A stretch of 6,689 nt of DNA, taken from contig CALLXO010000072.1 in assembly GCA_937875645.1 (NCBI GenBank), forward strand, positions 1 through 6,689, given 5' to 3'. This document shows positions 5,115 through 6,689 of this stretch, one piece after another. The first letter of the stretch is position 1. Every line of letters begins with the position of its first letter. The notes beneath the pieces were generated by a model. It was not told the DNA's origin, ran no database searches, and saw nothing but the letters and a program-made list of their open reading frames with translations. Source of the stretch: an uncultured Clostridia bacterium (GTDB lineage: Bacteria; Bacillota; Clostridia; Christensenellales; CAG-314). A program made the position numbers and the translations under genes.

Positions 5115-6407
5115 ATGTTGTTTAAGATAGACAAAAATTTAATGCAAAAAAGATTTTTGCTGTGCGTATCAGGCGGTGCGGACAGTATGGTTATGTTGCA
5201 TAATTTTTTGCTTCAAATAGACAAAAATAATTTAGCCGTCGTTACCGTCAATCATAATTTGCGCAAAGCAGGCAAAAATGATGCTAAATTTGTCTTTGAT
5301 TATTGCACTAAGTCGGGTATAAAATGTATTGTAAAAAACGTATATGCCGCTCAGCATGCAAAAACAACTAAACAATCCATTGAAACTGCTGCACGGCAAC
5401 TGAGGTATGAGGCAATTAAAGAGGAGGCGGACAATTTTGATTTTATCTGTTTGGCTCACCACGCCGGCGACAACGCCGAAACGGTATTGCTACACTTGTT
5501 GCGCGGCGGTGGGATGAGGGGAGCATCAGGCATCAGGACTTTTTACGGAAAGTTTTTTAGACCGCTATTAAACGTCACAAAACAAGAAATTACGCAATAC
5601 ATCAAACAAAACAATATACCCTTTGTTACCGACGAAACAAACGCATTAAGCGACTGCAAACGCAACTTTTTGCGAAATATAGTTTTTCCGCAATTAAAGG
5701 AAATTACCAAAAATGCAGTACAAGCTTTAAATAATTTTGCTTTGTTGGCGACCCAAGACGACGAATATTTAAACAGTCTCGCCGATATTAGCGGCGTGAA
5801 ATTTTTAAGCCACTGCGCCACAATGCCAATAAATTTATTATTTCAGCCTAGACCTATTGCAAGCAGAATTCTGTTTAAGGTTTTCAGAAATTTAGGTTTA
5901 GTAAAAGATATCGAAAACAAGCACATAAACGATATTATTAAAATTTGCCAGAATAGTGAAGGCACAAGCACTATTCATTTACCCTTTTGTTTTAAAGCAA
6001 TTAGGGAATATGATACCTTAATAATAGTTAAAGAAGATATTATTAATAGACCTATTTTGGAAGTTTTGCCGCTAAAATTGGGTGAAACTAGCTTTAGTGC
6101 AAAAACTGTCAATATTAGTAAAGACAAACCCCAAAACACTAAAAGAAAAATATTAAGGGCGGATTGGGATAAAATCCCACCAAATGCTCTACTGCGCACA
6201 CGGCGAGAAGGAGATGTTTTTACGAAATTTGGCGGCGGGACAAAAAAGCTGAAAGACTTTTTAATTGATAAAAAAATACCTCTAAATAATCGTGACAATC
6301 TGATTGTAATTGCCGAAAAAAACGAGATATACGCTATTTTTGGAGTAGAGATAAGCGATAAAATAAAAATCGACTCAACTACAAAATCAACAGTATTTTT
6401 GTATTGA
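5115..6407 (+). CDS. tilS: tRNA(Ile)-lysidine synthetase
   Basis: At 430 aa it is a full-length enzyme that attaches lysine to C34 of tRNA-Ile(CAU) using ATP, giving lysidine so that the tRNA reads AUA. The N-terminal PP-loop is SGGADS (19-24). Other family segments are VNHNLR (45-50), AHHAGDNAETVLLHLLRGGG (114-133), RGASGI (135-140) and DCKRNFLRN (180-188). The C-terminal TilS_C domain includes RREGD (363-367) and KKLKDFLIDKKIP (377-389). Its start follows the upstream stop by 7 nt. There is no Shine-Dalgarno, only an A-rich stretch, which suggests translational coupling. ATG 5142 (codon 10) is a less likely alternative start. AUA is read in this window (for example the last sense codon at 6537-6539), consistent with need for TilS. 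The gene ends inside a hairpin. Confidence 0.95.
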   Translation: MLFKIDKNLMQKRFLLCVSGGADSMVMLHNFLLQIDKNNLAVVTVNHNLRKAGKNDAKFVFDYCTKSGIKCIVKNVYAAQHAKTTKQSIETAARQLRYEAIKEEADNFDFICLAHHAGDNAETVLLHLLRGGGMRGASGIRTFYGKFFRPLLNVTKQEITQYIKQNNIPFVTDETNALSDCKRNFLRNIVFPQLKEITKNAVQALNNFALLATQDDEYLNSLADISGVKFLSHCATMPINLLFQPRPIASRILFKVFRNLGLVKDIENKHINDIIKICQNSEGTSTIHLPFCFKAIREYDTLIIVKEDIINRPILEVLPLKLGETSFSAKTVNISKDKPQNTKRKILRADWDKIPPNALLRTRREGDVFTKFGGGTKKLKDFLIDKKIPLNNRDNLIVIAEKNEIYAIFGVEISDKIKIDSTTKSTVFLY

Positions 6408-6410
6408 GTC
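6372..6410 (+). terminator. Terminator-like hairpin across the tilS stop codon
   Basis: GACTCAA (6372-6378) pairs with TTGAGTC (6404-6410), and TACAAAA (6380-6386) pairs with TTTTGTA (6397-6403). The only flaw is a bulged C at 6379, so the stem has 14 pairs with a 10-nt loop. Its 3' arm contains the TGA at 6405-6407. The following TTTCGTT is a poor U-tract, so it may be an inefficient terminator or a 3' end stabiliser. Confidence 0.55.
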
Positions 6411-6461
6411 TTTCGTTAACAGGTTTATTAAATTAAGCTTACTTATTATATTTTTAGTACT

Positions 6462-6523
6462 CTAACTTAAAGCAGAGAAATAACATTTAATTTTTAATTC
6501 TGTTTGGTTTCTGCTTTCGTTAG
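6462..6523. repeat. Imperfect inverted repeat between tilS and the right-edge gene
   Basis: CTAAC (6462-6466) plus AAAGCAGA (6469-6476) pair with TCTGCTTT (6510-6517) plus GTTAG (6519-6523), separated by a small internal loop, for 13 pairs. Additional partial pairing (AACA with TGTT) is possible inside. Neither strand carries a T-run directly after the arms, so it is not a textbook terminator. It may be a structured RNA or a small repeat element. Confidence 0.4.
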
Positions 6524-6542
6524 AAAAAAAACATTATATGTT
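6524..6542 (-). terminator. Terminator-like hairpin at the end of the right-edge gene
   Basis: On the minus strand AACAT (6542-6538) pairs with ATGTT (6534-6530) around a 3-nt loop, then the T-run continues to 6524. The stop codon lies within the hairpin. The stem is only 5 AT-rich pairs, so this is tentative. Confidence 0.35.
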
Positions 6543-6689
6543 GGAATCAAGTAAATTTTGTTGCATGCGCCAAATCATATCCTTATAAAGTCGATATGCC
6601 GCTTCAACATCTTCCTTTTCCGTTAAGATTACTATTTTTTGTAAATCACCAAAAACTGCATTTGACTCAGGGTAAAATTCTTCACCATC
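6534..6689 (-). CDS. Unidentified protein, C-terminal 51 residues
   Basis: An open frame enters from the right edge and ends at TAA (6536-6534). The 51 residues end LYKDMIWRMQQNLLDSNI. They are mostly a predicted short beta strand (KIVIL), then an acidic turn (TEKED) and an amphipathic helix (VEAAYRLYKDMIWRMQQNL). No ATG-proximal part is visible, so the family and size are unknown. It is convergent with tilS, and an intergenic stretch of about 126 bp carrying an inverted repeat lies between them. That the frame is open to the edge, with normal codon use and a terminator-like hairpin at the stop, supports a real gene. Confidence 0.65.
   Translation of the reverse strand, partial: DGEEFYPESNAVFGDLQKIVILTEKEDVEAAYRLYKDMIWRMQQNLLDSNI

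Noticed and set aside
5975..6298. Minus-strand 107-aa open frame within tilS
   Set aside because: It lies opposite the conserved TilS C-terminal domain and has no recognisable domain or start signal.
1..6689. CRISPR array, tRNA, rRNA or insertion sequence
   Set aside because: No regular repeat-spacer pattern, no tRNA cloverleaf or conserved rRNA stretch, and no transposase-like protein was seen.

Overview
The window looks like chromosomal DNA of an AT-rich, low-GC Gram-positive anaerobe (Bacillota, probably an uncultured Clostridia-type gut lineage). The grounds are the strong AGGAG-type ribosome binding sites, extended -10 promoters, an A-rich codon preference, a Clostridia-type short NadE, a thioredoxin-reductase-like flavoprotein that lacks its NADPH motifs, and two partner-less conserved proteins of clostridial flavour. 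No mobile element, CRISPR array, tRNA or rRNA was seen. Taxonomy is inferred from protein flavour and base composition only.

Layout, left to right. (1) The 5' end of a DegV-like gene leaves the window on the minus strand (1-61). It is divergent from a HAD-superfamily phosphatase gene (272-1123). The 210-bp gap between them holds a good extended -10 promoter facing each way and a short inverted repeat over the rightward -35. (2) A two-gene regulatory unit follows: an ECF-type sigma-70 factor (1290-1802) and a single-pass membrane protein (1816-2478). The second gene's Shine-Dalgarno overlaps the sigma stop codon, the arrangement expected of a sigma/anti-sigma pair. A 26-bp imperfect direct repeat lies upstream of the sigma gene, and a rho-independent terminator-like hairpin follows the pair. 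(3) A lone minus-strand gene for a 111-aa conserved hypothetical protein (2766-3101) is driven by a near-consensus promoter at 3223-3250. (4) A rightward three-gene operon follows: nadE (3410-4144), a TrxB-like flavoprotein (4178-5107) and tilS (5115-6407). It has one recognisable promoter at 3350-3378 and a long hairpin that lies across the tilS stop codon. (5) A structured intergenic stretch (6411-6533) precedes the 3' end of an unidentified minus-strand gene that enters from the right edge.

How the parts fit. NadE makes NAD+ from deamido-NAD+. TilS modifies the wobble C of tRNA-Ile(CAU). Both are N-type ATP pyrophosphatases that adenylate their substrates. The flavoprotein between them keeps the CATC redox pair and the FAD motifs but has lost the NADPH-binding motifs, so it may be a ferredoxin-dependent (FFTR-type) rather than an NADPH-dependent reductase. 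The sigma/anti-sigma pair probably answers an envelope signal. The items most worth following are the pyridine-nucleotide-independent reductase with its lysine-rich tail, the anti-sigma candidate without a zinc motif, and the repeat in front of the sigma gene.
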